From NCBI GenBank assembly GCA_038226665.1, contig JBBRQI010000001.1, positions 248,001 to 312,000 on the forward strand: DNA of 64,000 nucleotides, given 5' to 3'. A program made the position numbers and the translations under genes. The DNA is from SZAS-103 sp038226665. GTDB taxonomy: Bacteria > Pseudomonadota > Gammaproteobacteria > Xanthomonadales > Xanthomonadaceae. Shown here piece after piece: positions 53,620 through 62,821 of this stretch. The notes beneath the pieces were generated by a model. It ran no database searches and was not told the origin of the DNA. It worked only from the letters and a program-made list of their open reading frames with translations. The stretch's first letter is position 1. Every line of letters starts with the position of its first letter.

Positions 53620-54559
53620 GGCTTTGCTCCTTCGCGGTGCCATGGACTGGAGCATTGGCCACCGCATGGACGTCGTCCTTGCCGACGGGCACCGTGTAAT
53701 AACCCGTGACCATCGAGCGCAACTGGTTGAAGACGCCCGACACCAATACTTCGAAAACGTGAATCAATACAAATCCGATAAACCCGAACGCGATGATGAA
53801 ATGGATCGTGCGCGCCGATTGCCGGCCACCAACCAGGTCGACCAGCCAGCCGAGCACCGAATCCATGTGCGGCGACATCGCAAGCCCCATCAACACGATG
53901 CCCGGCCCAAAGACCAGGACCACCACGAGGTAGGCCAACTTCTGCAGGATGTTGTAGCGGGTGGCTTCCTCGCCATGCGGGTGCTTGAACTTCACGTGGT
54001 CGATGATCGAGCGGAAGAAACCTCGCCAATCAGACTTCGTCGGCGCAAGGTCGTGGCTGAAATGCCTGCTCGCGAACGCCCACAGGAGATACAGCGACCC
54101 ATTGATCGCGAAGATCCACGCGAAGGTGAAATGCCATAGCCGCGCGAGCGCAAGCGACTGCGGACCCGGCAACGTGGCCCATGACGGGAACCCGCGCGCG
54201 CGCGGCTTGCCATTCGCGCCAGCCGAAACGCCGAGCACGCCGGTGGTGTCGAACTGATGGCTGCCGATCATCGTCACGCCGTGCAGGTTGTGGTCCTTGT
54301 CCTGCGTCGCGCCGAGCATCAGCGCCGGGGAGCCGAAAGCGGACTGCATGCCCCAGTACAGTGCCGGATGCGCATTGAAGATCGCCAGGCCGCTGCCGAC
54401 CATCACGAACAGGCAGACCACGTTGATCCAATGCATGACGCGCACCGGCAAACGGTGGCGATAAATCGTCCACGCAGGCGGCTGAGCATGCGCCGGGACC
54501 GGGACTGGGGACTGGATCGGACGCATGGCATCGTCCATCGCCGCATTGGTTGCCGCCAT
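53606..54559 (-). CDS. Cytochrome b561-type membrane subunit
   Basis: 317 residues with four or more hydrophobic helices. Candidate haem-ligating histidines lie in HRLPVRVMHWINVVCLFVMV, LARLWHFTFAWIFAING and TIHFIIAFGFIGFVLIHVF. It probably moves electrons between the quinone pool and the exported molybdopterin subunit encoded next. I start at MAATNAAMDD because GGGGGAG stands eight bases before that ATG; a GTG nine bases upstream is the alternative. Divergent from the dienelactone hydrolase gene. Confidence 0.9.
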   Translation of the reverse strand: MAATNAAMDDAMRPIQSPVPVPAHAQPPAWTIYRHRLPVRVMHWINVVCLFVMVGSGLAIFNAHPALYWGMQSAFGSPALMLGATQDKDHNLHGVTMIGSHQFDTTGVLGVSAGANGKPRARGFPSWATLPGPQSLALARLWHFTFAWIFAINGSLYLLWAFASRHFSHDLAPTKSDWRGFFRSIIDHVKFKHPHGEEATRYNILQKLAYLVVVLVFGPGIVLMGLAMSPHMDSVLGWLVDLVGGRQSARTIHFIIAFGFIGFVLIHVFEVLVSGVFNQLRSMVTGYYTVPVGKDDVHAVANAPVHGTAKEQSHEIE

Positions 54560-54671
54560 CGAAATCACTCCCCCTGCCGATAGGTGCGAGCGTACTACCG
54601 TTTCTGGCCACCGGCGTAAGTACGGCGTGAAGACGTATCGGTGTCCTTCGCACGACGCGTGCCGCTACGGC

Positions 54672-54677
54672 TAGAAT
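54672..54677 (+). promoter_or_regulatory. Candidate -10 box for the dienelactone hydrolase gene
   Basis: TAGAAT, five of six to consensus, 21 bases before ATG 54699, with GAGGGG as ribosome-binding site between. The -35 region is unclear. Confidence 0.4.
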
Positions 54678-54698
54678 CGCCGGATCGAGGGGATACAC

Positions 54699-55361
54699 AT
54701 GGGCGAACGCATCCACATCGACACTGCGAACGGTCGCATCGGCGGCTGGCTCGCGCTCCCCGACGGCGTACCGCGCGGCGGCATCGTGGTGATCCAGGAA
54801 ATCTTCGGCGTCAACGCGCACGTCCGCAACGTCGTCGAGGGTTATGCGCGTCACGGCTATGCGGCGCTTGCGCCAGCGCTGTTCGATCCGGTCGAACGCG
54901 ATGTCGAGCTCGACTACAACGCCGGTGGCATCGCGCGCGGCCGCGAGCTGGTCACCGAGATCGGATTCGACCATGCGCTGGATGGCGTGCGCGCGGCTGC
55001 GGATGTACTGAAAGAAAAGCATCTGCGCGTCGCCACCATCGGCTATTGCTGGGGAGGCAGTCTCGCCTTCCTCGCCGCAACGCGTCTCGCGCTGCCGTCG
55101 GTCAGTTACTACGGCGCACGCACAATGCAGTTCGTCAACGAACGCGCGCAGGCCGCGCTGCTGTTCCACTTCGGCGAACGCGACGGTTCCATTCCACCCG
55201 CCGACATCGCCGCGATCAGCTCGGCGCACCCACAGGCCGACGTACAGGTCTGGCCGGCCGGCCACGGCTTCAATTGCGACATGCGCGCGGATTACGATGC
55301 GGCCAGCGCCGACAAGGCGCTCGCAGTTACACTGGAATTTCTGCAACGGGAACTGGGCTGA
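54699..55361 (+). CDS. Dienelactone hydrolase family protein
   Basis: 220-residue alpha/beta hydrolase with the Cys nucleophile in TIGYCWGGSLAFLAA, the Asp in FGERDGSIPPADI and the His in WPAGHGFNCDMRADYD. This is the Cys-Asp-His triad of dienelactone hydrolases. The family opens lactone rings in aromatic degradation, but many members have other roles, and no aromatic pathway genes are nearby. 14 bases separate it from the HIT gene. Confidence 0.93.
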   Translation: MGERIHIDTANGRIGGWLALPDGVPRGGIVVIQEIFGVNAHVRNVVEGYARHGYAALAPALFDPVERDVELDYNAGGIARGRELVTEIGFDHALDGVRAAADVLKEKHLRVATIGYCWGGSLAFLAATRLALPSVSYYGARTMQFVNERAQAALLFHFGERDGSIPPADIAAISSAHPQADVQVWPAGHGFNCDMRADYDAASADKALAVTLEFLQRELG

Positions 55362-55375
55362 CAGGAGCTGGGCTG

Positions 55376-55813
55376 ATGGCAACCGCTACGTCGATCGAAC
55401 TGGAACAAGGCTGGGGCCTGCATCCGAAACTTGCGGCCGACACGATCGGCATCGGGCCGTCGGTGCTGTCGGCAATCCGACTCGTGAACGATGCGCGCTA
55501 CCCGTGGCTGATCCTGGTACCACGTCGCCCGAACATGCACGAGTTCGTCGACCTGCAGGACAACGAGCAGTCACTGCTACTCGATGAAATCCGCCGTTGC
55601 TGCGAATTGTTCAAGGCCTTGCACAAACCTGCGCGCATCAACATCGCGATGATCGGCAACGTGGTGCCGCAACTGCACGTGCACGTGATTGCGCGCTTCA
55701 CCGACGACGCGACCTGGCCGCGTCCGGTCTGGGGACTCGGCGACGCGCAGCCATACGCGCCGGAGATGCTCAACGCACGCGGCACCCGTTACAAGCAGTT
55801 TTTCGGCGTCTGA
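55376..55813 (+). CDS. HIT-domain protein
   Basis: 145 residues. VLSAIRLVNDARYPWLILVPRRPNM and the C-terminal VVPQLHVHVIARF with a PVWG segment identify the proteobacterial HIT branch related to Ap4A hydrolases. The histidine motif reads HVHVIA, where a third His would be expected in the canonical HxHxH. The central catalytic His pair remains. AGGAG stands nine bases upstream of the start. Confidence 0.88.
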   Translation: MATATSIELEQGWGLHPKLAADTIGIGPSVLSAIRLVNDARYPWLILVPRRPNMHEFVDLQDNEQSLLLDEIRRCCELFKALHKPARINIAMIGNVVPQLHVHVIARFTDDATWPRPVWGLGDAQPYAPEMLNARGTRYKQFFGV

Positions 55814-55826
55814 GAGCGCGCTTCCC

Positions 55827-56546
55827 ATGAAGGCCGACCGCATCGGGTTCCTCGGCGATGCGGCCCTGCTGCTGCGGCTCGGAGACGGCATCGATGCCGT
55901 CATCAACCAGCGCGTTCACGCCTGCGCCGCAACCTTGCACGCACAGGCACCGCGCTGGTTGACTGGCCTCACGCCGGCTTACGCGTGTCTTGCGTTGCAC
56001 ATCGATGTCACCCGGATCGAAAGCGATGATCCCCTGGAAGATAATCCATTGAGCTGGGCGCGGACATGGCTCGCGCAATGGCTTGAGCGCACCTCGCTCG
56101 AAGCGATCGATGGCAGCAAGCGTACCGTCGAGATTCCGGTTGTCTACGGCGGTGAACACGGACCCGATCTGGCAACGCTGGCTGCGCATGCCGGTATCGC
56201 GATGGAAGACGTCAGCGCGCGCCACGCATCTTCGGTTTACACCGTCGCGATGCTAGGCTTCGCGCCGGGTTTCCCGTATCTGCTGGGACTCGATACAGCT
56301 CTCGCGATGCCGCGCCTGACCACGCCGCGCACGCGGGTCGCAGCAGGAAGCGTCGGCATCGGCGGTGCGCAGACCGGCATCTACCCGCAGGCCGGCCCCG
56401 GCGGCTGGCGCTTGATCGGACGCACGCCTCTGCGGCTGTTCGATGCACAGCGCGACCCGCCGTGCCTGCTGCAGGCTGGCGACTGCGTGCGTTTCGTCGC
56501 GATCGATGCGGCGACGTTCGCTGCGATGGACGAGCACCCGCAATGA
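55827..56546 (+). CDS. pxpB: 5-oxoprolinase subunit PxpB
   Basis: 239 residues of the KipI/PxpB family, a cyclophilin-like fold. LGDAALLLRLGDGIDAVIN opens the protein, IPVVYGGEHGPDLATLAAHA lies near 105, and YTVAMLGFAPGFPYLLGLD and AGSVGIGGAQTGIYPQAGPGG are signature stretches. With PxpA and PxpC it forms the ATP-dependent prokaryotic 5-oxoprolinase that opens pyroglutamate to glutamate. The stop overlaps the pxpC start (ATGA). Confidence 0.95.
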   Translation: MKADRIGFLGDAALLLRLGDGIDAVINQRVHACAATLHAQAPRWLTGLTPAYACLALHIDVTRIESDDPLEDNPLSWARTWLAQWLERTSLEAIDGSKRTVEIPVVYGGEHGPDLATLAAHAGIAMEDVSARHASSVYTVAMLGFAPGFPYLLGLDTALAMPRLTTPRTRVAAGSVGIGGAQTGIYPQAGPGGWRLIGRTPLRLFDAQRDPPCLLQAGDCVRFVAIDAATFAAMDEHPQ

Positions 56547-57514
56547 ACATCGAGATCATCGCACCAGGCCTGCTGGCCAGCGTGCAGGATCGCGGACGAA
56601 CCGGTGCGCGCGCGCTCGGCGTTCGCGTTGGCGGCGCAGCAGACCCGTATTCGTTCCGGATCGCCAACCTGTTGGTCGGCAACGATCCCGGTGCCGCTGC
56701 GCTGGAAATCACATTGACTGGCCCGACCATCCGGTTGCAGCGCGCGACAACAATTGCGCTGAGCGGCGCGGCGATCGACGCGCACGCCGATGGCATCGCC
56801 TTGCCGGGTTGGCGGCCGATCATCCTGCCCGCTGGCTGCACGCTGACGCTCGGCGCATGCCGGCGCGGCATGCGCGCTTACCTCGCCCTTGATGGCGGCA
56901 TCGATGTGCCGGTCGTGCTCGGCAGCCGCAGCACCGATCTGCGCGCTGGTTTCGGTGGCCATCATGGCCGCGCGTTGCGCGCCGGCGACAACATTCCGCT
57001 CGGCGCTCCGCGCGCCAAGATCGACATGGCCGACGCGTCCGGCGCGCCGAATGTCGCCGGATGGTGGATCGACGCCGACAGCGATCTCGATTTCGCCGAC
57101 AGCATCGCAGTGCGCGTGTTGCCCGGCTGCGATGCAACCACATTCGATGCGCTGTGCACGCAGGAATTCGCAGTCGATGCAGCGAGCGACCGCCAGGGCC
57201 TGCGACTGCGCAGCACACCGCTGCAACTCGCCAATGCGCGCGAACAGATTTCCGAACCCGTCGTTCCCGGCACCGTACAACTGCCGCCGGATGGACAGCC
57301 CATCGTGCTGCTCGCCGATGCGCAGACCGTTGGCGGCTATCCGCGCATTGGCCATGTGATCGCCGCCGACATGCCGCGCCTCGCGCAGCGACGCGCTGGA
57401 CAAGGATTGCATTTCATCCAAGTCGATCACCGCGAAGGGCAGCGCGCCAACGCCGGGCAACGTGCGCGCATGGCGCGAATCGCGCTGGCGATCGCGTCGC
57501 AACGAGGGCCGTGA
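56543..57514 (+). CDS. pxpC: 5-oxoprolinase subunit PxpC
   Basis: 323 residues of the KipA/PxpC family (biotin-dependent carboxylase-like domain). It opens IEIIAPGLLASVQDRGRTG, has the family segment RAYLALDGGIDVPVVLGSRS near 110-130, and ends with VLLADAQTVGGYPRIGHVI. It is translationally coupled to pxpB. pxpA is separated from this pair by two genes, unlike the compact pxpABC of many bacteria. Confidence 0.95.
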   Translation: MNIEIIAPGLLASVQDRGRTGARALGVRVGGAADPYSFRIANLLVGNDPGAAALEITLTGPTIRLQRATTIALSGAAIDAHADGIALPGWRPIILPAGCTLTLGACRRGMRAYLALDGGIDVPVVLGSRSTDLRAGFGGHHGRALRAGDNIPLGAPRAKIDMADASGAPNVAGWWIDADSDLDFADSIAVRVLPGCDATTFDALCTQEFAVDAASDRQGLRLRSTPLQLANAREQISEPVVPGTVQLPPDGQPIVLLADAQTVGGYPRIGHVIAADMPRLAQRRAGQGLHFIQVDHREGQRANAGQRARMARIALAIASQRGP

Positions 57515-57616
57515 CGACGACGTTGCGGTAGCATTGTCGCCTGCAGCGCCAGCTTCGATTTTATTAGCCTCGACATTTGCCCGCTTTGCCACGCATCCAG
57601 CCGCCGGAGAATGCCC

Positions 57617-59425
57617 ATGCATCGTTTTGCCCTGCGCCGTCTTGTCCCGCTGACGCTCTCCGTCGCTTTCGCGCTCGCCGGTTGCGAGCAAGCCGCATCG
57701 TTGCCCATCGCAGGCACCGCACAGGCCGCAGCGCCGGCTGCGCAATCGGCGAACGCCGGCACGCGCAAGCCCAATGCGGTGTGGCAAGCGCAAGTCGATG
57801 CATTCATCGCCGGCTATTTCCAACGCTTCCCGACCGAGGCGGCGAACGCAGGCAAGCACGAATTCGACGGCAAGCTGCCCGACTGGAATGCGGAGGGTCT
57901 CAAGGAAACCATCAGCTGGCTGCATGCGCAGCGCGAGGGTTTCGCCGCGTTCACCGACGACAAGCTCGACGACACCCAGCGGTTCCAGCGCGAATACGTG
58001 CTAGCGGTCATCGACGGCCAGTTGTTCTGGATCGAGGATTCCGGTTTCGTCCACAGCAATCCCGCGTTCTATGCCGGCGCGATCTCGCCGAGCATGTATC
58101 TGACCCGCGAATACGCGCCGCTGCACCAGCGCATGGCCGCGTTCGTGACCTATGAGGACAATTTGCCGAACGCTGTCGCGCAGATCCGCGCGAACCTGCA
58201 GGCGCCGCTGCCAGCAAGCTATATCGATTACGGCATCGGCGTGTTTGGCGGCCTTGCGGACTTCTTTCAGAACGACGTGCCCAAAGCGTTTGCGTCGGTG
58301 GACGACAAGGGTTTGCAGGATCATTTCAAGACGTCCAACGCGAAAGCGATCGCGACCATGCGCGACCTCGCCGCGTGGTTGAAGTCGCAGAAACCGCACG
58401 CGACGCAAAACTTCGCGCTCGGCCCGGATCAGTTCTCGAAGATGCTCTACGCGACCGAGCGCGTGGACATTCCGCTCGACAAGCTCAAGGCCGCCGGCGA
58501 AGCCGACCTCGCGCGCAACCTCGCATCGCTCAAATCCGCGTGCGATCAATACCTGCCCGGCAAATCGCTCACCGATTGCGTCGCGAAGGTGAATGCCGAC
58601 AAGCCCGAAGGCGGGGCAGTCGAAGGCGCGCGCGCGCAACTCACGGGGCTGCGCCAGTTCATCATCGACAAGGATCTGGTCACGATACCCGGCACCGAAC
58701 AGGCGAAGGTCGATGAAGCGCCGCCGTTCAATCGCTGGAACTTCGCCTATATCGAAATCCCGGGGCCGTACGAAAAAGGCCTGCCATCGACCTATTACAT
58801 CGCGCCGCCCGATCCGAAATGGCCGAAAGCCGAACAGGATGCTTACGTGCCGGGCAAGGCAGTGCTGCTGTTCACCTCATCGCATGAAGTGTTCCCCGGC
58901 CACTTCGTGCAATTCTTGCACGCGAACCGTTCCGACTGGATCTTCGGCCGCCTGTTCGTCGGTTACGCCTATGCCGAAGGGTGGGCGCATTACTGCGAGG
59001 AGATGATGTTCGACGCCGGCCTCGGCGGTGGCACACCGGAAACGCACATCGGCCAGCTCAGCGAAGCATTGCTGCGGAATGTTCGTTTCATTTCGGCGAT
59101 CGGCATGCACACCGGCGGAATGAGCATGGCCGAGTCGGACAAGATGTTCCGCGAAAAGGCATTCCAGGATGCCGGCAACGCAAGCCAGCAGGCCGCGCGC
59201 GGCACCTACGATCCGGCGTATCTCAACTACACACTGGGCAAGCTGATGATCATGCAGCTGCGCGAGGACTGGACGAAGACGCACGGCGGTCGCGCCGGAT
59301 GGAAAGCTTTCCACGATCAGTTCCTGAACTACGGCGGCCCGCCGATCCCGCTGGTGCGCGCACAGATGCTGGGCGGCAAGGCCGAGGCGGTGTTGTGGCA
59401 GAAGTCCGCCAACGCCGCGAAATGA
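57617..59425 (+). CDS. DUF885 lipoprotein, probable metallopeptidase-like
   Basis: 602 residues with a lipoprotein signal (LVPLTLSVAFALAGC). The candidate metal site is the HExxxGH-like SSHEVFPGHFVQFLHANR near residue 425 with a downstream EGWAHYCEEMMFDAG, the DUF885 signature. A peptidase activity is inferred from that motif. I choose the second ATG because GGAGA lies six bases before it but abuts the first (57611). Its place between pxpC and pxpA suggests that it may trim peptides feeding the 5-oxoproline pathway. Confidence 0.85.
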   Translation: MHRFALRRLVPLTLSVAFALAGCEQAASLPIAGTAQAAAPAAQSANAGTRKPNAVWQAQVDAFIAGYFQRFPTEAANAGKHEFDGKLPDWNAEGLKETISWLHAQREGFAAFTDDKLDDTQRFQREYVLAVIDGQLFWIEDSGFVHSNPAFYAGAISPSMYLTREYAPLHQRMAAFVTYEDNLPNAVAQIRANLQAPLPASYIDYGIGVFGGLADFFQNDVPKAFASVDDKGLQDHFKTSNAKAIATMRDLAAWLKSQKPHATQNFALGPDQFSKMLYATERVDIPLDKLKAAGEADLARNLASLKSACDQYLPGKSLTDCVAKVNADKPEGGAVEGARAQLTGLRQFIIDKDLVTIPGTEQAKVDEAPPFNRWNFAYIEIPGPYEKGLPSTYYIAPPDPKWPKAEQDAYVPGKAVLLFTSSHEVFPGHFVQFLHANRSDWIFGRLFVGYAYAEGWAHYCEEMMFDAGLGGGTPETHIGQLSEALLRNVRFISAIGMHTGGMSMAESDKMFREKAFQDAGNASQQAARGTYDPAYLNYTLGKLMIMQLREDWTKTHGGRAGWKAFHDQFLNYGGPPIPLVRAQMLGGKAEAVLWQKSANAAK

Positions 59426-59506
59426 TGCATCGGCAAATGGTGCGCTAGTCAATCATTGCGACGGGAGCATGGCGTTCCCGTCGCATCCATTCCATCGAGA
59501 GAATCC

Positions 59507-59680
59507 ATGCGCCCACACATTGTTTCCGCCGTCATCGTGATCGCCATCGGCGTGCTGTTCTTGATGCACAACCTCGGCATCGGCCACTTCGATCTCGGCG
59601 AACTGATCTCGAAATGGTGGCCGGTGATCCTGATCGTGGTCGGCGTGAACATGCTGTTCAAACGCGGCTCCGCGAAATAA
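59507..59680 (+). CDS. Small two-helix membrane protein (LiaI/DUF5668-like)
   Basis: 57 residues with two hydrophobic helices (IVSAVIVIAIGVLFLMHNLG and WWPVILIVVGVNMLF) joined by the short loop DLGELISKWW. This layout matches the LiaI/LiaF transmembrane-region family. The function here is unknown. GAGAG precedes the start; 20 bases separate it from pxpA. Confidence 0.75.
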   Translation: MRPHIVSAVIVIAIGVLFLMHNLGIGHFDLGELISKWWPVILIVVGVNMLFKRGSAK

Positions 59681-59700
59681 GTCGACTGCGGAACGACTCC

Positions 59701-60474
59701 ATGCCGCGTCGCATCGACTTCAATTGCGATCTCGGCGAAGGTTGCGACGATGGGGCAATCATGCAGTACATCAGCTCGGCAAGCATCGCCTGCGGATTGC
59801 ATGCGGGCGATGCGGACACGATGCGGCGCACGATCGCGTTGTGCATGCAACACGGGGTCGCGATCGGAGCGCATCCGTCGTTCGACGATCGCGAAGGTTT
59901 CGGTCGCCGCGAGATGCAATGCCCTGTCGATGAAATCCATGCGCTGGTGACACGGCAGATCCGCATGTTGTCGGGTATTGCTTGCGAACTCGGCACACGC
60001 ATCGTCCATGTCAAGCCGCATGGCGCGCTGTACAACATGGCTGCGCGCGATGCGGGGACCGGCGACGCGATTGCGAGCGCGGTACGCGATTTCGATCCAA
60101 CCTTGATCCTGTACGGACTTTCGGGCAGCGCATCGACCGATGCCGGAACGCGGATCGGCCTGCGCGTCGCACACGAAGTGTTTGCCGAACGGCGCTACGA
60201 AGCCGATGGCAGACTCACGCCACGCAGCGCGCCCGATGCCGTGATCGACGATCTTGATGCATCTCTCGCACAAGTGCGCAGGCTTGTTCGCGATGGCCGG
60301 GTGATCGCACGCACCGGCGAATCCATTGCGCTGCGCGCCGATACGCTGTGCCTGCATGGCGATCGCACCGACGCCGCGCAATTCGCGCGCGCGGTGCGCG
60401 GTGCGTTGCGTGCCGAAAGCATCGACATCGCCGCGCCTTTCGCTTCGACACCCGCTGCGGAAATCGGCACATGA
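59701..60474 (+). CDS. pxpA: 5-oxoprolinase subunit PxpA
   Basis: 257 residues of the LamB/YcsF family. It opens RIDFNCDLGEGCDDGAIMQY, then has SSASIACGLHAGDADTMRR, VAIGAHPSFDDREGFGRREM, VKPHGALYNMAA and VFAERRYEADGRLTPRS, all standard for PxpA. It completes the PxpABC set for ATP-driven hydrolysis of 5-oxoproline. The stop overlaps the DUF969 start (ATGA). Confidence 0.96.
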   Translation: MPRRIDFNCDLGEGCDDGAIMQYISSASIACGLHAGDADTMRRTIALCMQHGVAIGAHPSFDDREGFGRREMQCPVDEIHALVTRQIRMLSGIACELGTRIVHVKPHGALYNMAARDAGTGDAIASAVRDFDPTLILYGLSGSASTDAGTRIGLRVAHEVFAERRYEADGRLTPRSAPDAVIDDLDASLAQVRRLVRDGRVIARTGESIALRADTLCLHGDRTDAAQFARAVRGALRAESIDIAAPFASTPAAEIGT

Positions 60475-61196
60475 ACTACTGGCCGCTGATCGGCGTCGCC
60501 GTCGTCGTGCTCGGGTTCGCATTCCGGCTGAATCCAGTGCTCGTCGTGGTATCGGCAGGATTCGCAAGCGGATTCGCGGCAGGCAAGTCGCTACTGGAAT
60601 TGCTCGCCCTGCTCGGCACGAGCTTCCTGTCGAACCGTGCGCTGATGTTGTTCGTGCTGACCTTGCCGGTGATCGGCGTGCTCGAGCGCGCCGGGTTGCG
60701 CGAACACGCGCAGCGATGGATCACCGCGATGCGCGGACTCACGCTCGCGAAACTGCTGATCGGCTATCTGGCCATGCGCCAGTTCCTGAGCATGCTCGGG
60801 CTGACTAATGTGGCCGGGCATGCGCAAACCGTGCGGCCGTTGCTTGCGCCGATGAGCGAAGCCGCGGCGGAAAAAGCGCATGGCGATCTGTCGCACGACG
60901 AACAGCAACGCGTGCGCGCGATGGCGGCTGCGACTGACAACATTGGCCTGTTTTTCGGCGAGGATGTCTTCCTCGCGCTGGGCGCCGTGTTGCTGATCCA
61001 GGGTTTCTACGCGGGCAATGGCATCAAACTGGAACCGCTGCAGATCGCATTGTGGGCGTTGCCGACCGCGATCGCCGCGTTCGTTATCCATTCGGTGCGA
61101 ATCGTGTTGTTCCAGCGCCGATTGATGCGAAGCACAGATACGCGCGAAAGCGGCCGCGATGCATCACCGCTTGAGAAACCCGATGCTGCGGATTGA
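60471..61196 (+). CDS. DUF969 membrane protein, probable 5-oxoproline transporter component
   Basis: 241 residues with about five hydrophobic segments (YWPLIGVAVVVLGFAFRLNP, LMLFVLTLPVIGVLERAGL, VFLALGAVLLIQGFYAG). It is the DUF969 family, which with DUF979 is repeatedly found next to 5-oxoprolinase genes. Transport of 5-oxoproline is inferred from that association, not shown by the sequence. It overlaps both pxpA and DUF979 genes. Confidence 0.88.
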   Translation: MNYWPLIGVAVVVLGFAFRLNPVLVVVSAGFASGFAAGKSLLELLALLGTSFLSNRALMLFVLTLPVIGVLERAGLREHAQRWITAMRGLTLAKLLIGYLAMRQFLSMLGLTNVAGHAQTVRPLLAPMSEAAAEKAHGDLSHDEQQRVRAMAAATDNIGLFFGEDVFLALGAVLLIQGFYAGNGIKLEPLQIALWALPTAIAAFVIHSVRIVLFQRRLMRSTDTRESGRDASPLEKPDAAD

Positions 61197-62157
61197 GTAC
61201 GCCTACTGGCTGCTCGCCGCGTTCTTCTTCGTCGCGGCGTGGATGAACCTGCGCGAACGTCGCTGGGCAGCAACCGCATTCTGGGCCGTGCTGGGGTTGC
61301 TGTTCGCTGGCGGCGAGTTTGTGCTGGTCTCGCAAAAATCCGGCAACGCGATTCCTGCGCAGTTCGCAGGTCTCGGCGTTGTCGCGCTTGCCGTGCTCGC
61401 ACCCATGATGCGTCGTCCCGAACTGGCTGAACGCACAGTCGATGAGCGCCTCACGTCCGCGCTGCGGTTACGACATCGTCTGTTCCTGCCGGCGCTGCTG
61501 ATTCCCGCAGTGACGGTCGTATTCGCGTTGATCGACTTTGCCGTCAAGAAAAACGGCTTATCCATCGCATGGCTGACCGGCAACGACTCGGCGACCTTGG
61601 TCGGACTCGCCGTCGCCTGCGTCATCGCGTTGTTCGCTGCGCTCGCCATCACGCGCAGCCGCCCGACGGTTGCAGTGAAGGAAGGGAGACGACTGCTCGA
61701 CACGCTCGGCTGGGCCGCGTTGCTGCCGCTCGTGCTCGCAGCGTTAGGGAGCGTGTTCAATGCGAGCGGCGTCGGTGACGCGATCGCCGCGATCGTCGCG
61801 AACATCGTCCCGACGCAACATGCGTTCGCCTGCGTGCTCGCCTATGGTCTCGGCATGGTCGCGTTCACCGTCATCATGGGCAACGCGTTCGCGGCGTTCC
61901 CGGTCATCACCGCCGGCGTCGGCTTGCCGCTACTGATCCGCTTGCACGGCGCCGATGCGGCCGTGGTCGGTTCGCTCGGCATGCTCACCGGCTACTGCGG
62001 TACCCTGCTCACGCCGATGGCCGCCAACTTCAACATCGTCCCCGCCGCGCTGCTCGAACTCGACGACAGCAACGGAGTCATCCGCGCGCAGTGGCCGACG
62101 GCTATCATGCTGCTCGCGGTGAACCTCGCCCTGATGATGTGGCTGGCATTCCGATGA
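61183..62157 (+). CDS. DUF979 membrane protein, partner of DUF969
   Basis: 324 residues, about nine hydrophobic helices, starting MLRIEYAYWLLAAFFFVAAW. The segment GNAFAAFPVITAGVGLPLLI followed by LTGYCGTLLTPMAANFNIVP is characteristic of DUF979 permease-like proteins. It overlaps the DUF969 stop by 14 bases. The ATG at 61159 is an alternative with a short polar leader. Pcp follows ten bases later. Confidence 0.88.
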   Translation: MLRIEYAYWLLAAFFFVAAWMNLRERRWAATAFWAVLGLLFAGGEFVLVSQKSGNAIPAQFAGLGVVALAVLAPMMRRPELAERTVDERLTSALRLRHRLFLPALLIPAVTVVFALIDFAVKKNGLSIAWLTGNDSATLVGLAVACVIALFAALAITRSRPTVAVKEGRRLLDTLGWAALLPLVLAALGSVFNASGVGDAIAAIVANIVPTQHAFACVLAYGLGMVAFTVIMGNAFAAFPVITAGVGLPLLIRLHGADAAVVGSLGMLTGYCGTLLTPMAANFNIVPAALLELDDSNGVIRAQWPTAIMLLAVNLALMMWLAFR

Positions 62158-62167
62158 GCACGCTCTG

Positions 62168-62821
62168 ATGAGCCGAGCGACTGTATTACTGTTCGGATTC
62201 GAGCCCTTCGGTGGCGAAGACATCAATCCAGCGCAGGAGGTCGTGCGCGAACTTGCGGGCGAGCGCATCGCTGGCCACCGCGTGGTGCCCGCCGAATTGC
62301 CGGTGACGTTCGACGGCGCGCAAGCTGCGTTGGCCGATGCAATCGCGCTTGAAAAACCAAGCCTTGTCATCGGCATCGGGCAAGCCGGTGGGCGCGCGCG
62401 CATTTCGCTGGAGCGCGTCGCGATCAACCTGATCGACGCGCGGATTCCGGACAATTCCGGTGCGCAACCGATCGATGCTCCCGTGATCGACGATGCGCCC
62501 GCAGCCTACTTTGCGACGCTGCCGGTAAAAGCGATGCTGTCGGCTATGCAATCCGCGGGCGTCCCGGCTGAACTCTCGCTCAGCGCCGGCAGCTATGTCT
62601 GCAACGCGGCATTTTTCGCGCTGATGCATCTGTTGGCGACACAACATCGCGATGTGCGCGGCGGCTTCATCCACATTCCGTACTTGCCGCGCCAAGCGGC
62701 AGCGCATCCAGGCGCGCCAAGCATGGGACTCGGGACGCTGTCAAAGGGAATCGGGATCGCGATCGAGGCGGCGTTGACGAATTTCGCCGACCAAGGATTC
62801 AGCGCTGGCGAAACACACTGA
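62168..62821 (+). CDS. pcp: Pyroglutamyl-peptidase I
   Basis: Cysteine peptidase that removes N-terminal pyroglutamate from peptides. The 217 residues have LLFGFEPFGGEDINPAQEVV at the N-terminus, the catalytic Glu in GRARISLERVAINLIDARIP, the nucleophilic Cys in SAGSYVCNAAFF near 145, and the His in RGGFIHIPYLPRQA near 168. The released 5-oxoproline is the substrate of PxpABC encoded just upstream. The stop codon abuts the convergent dcd stop. Confidence 0.96.
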   Translation: MSRATVLLFGFEPFGGEDINPAQEVVRELAGERIAGHRVVPAELPVTFDGAQAALADAIALEKPSLVIGIGQAGGRARISLERVAINLIDARIPDNSGAQPIDAPVIDDAPAAYFATLPVKAMLSAMQSAGVPAELSLSAGSYVCNAAFFALMHLLATQHRDVRGGFIHIPYLPRQAAAHPGAPSMGLGTLSKGIGIAIEAALTNFADQGFSAGETH

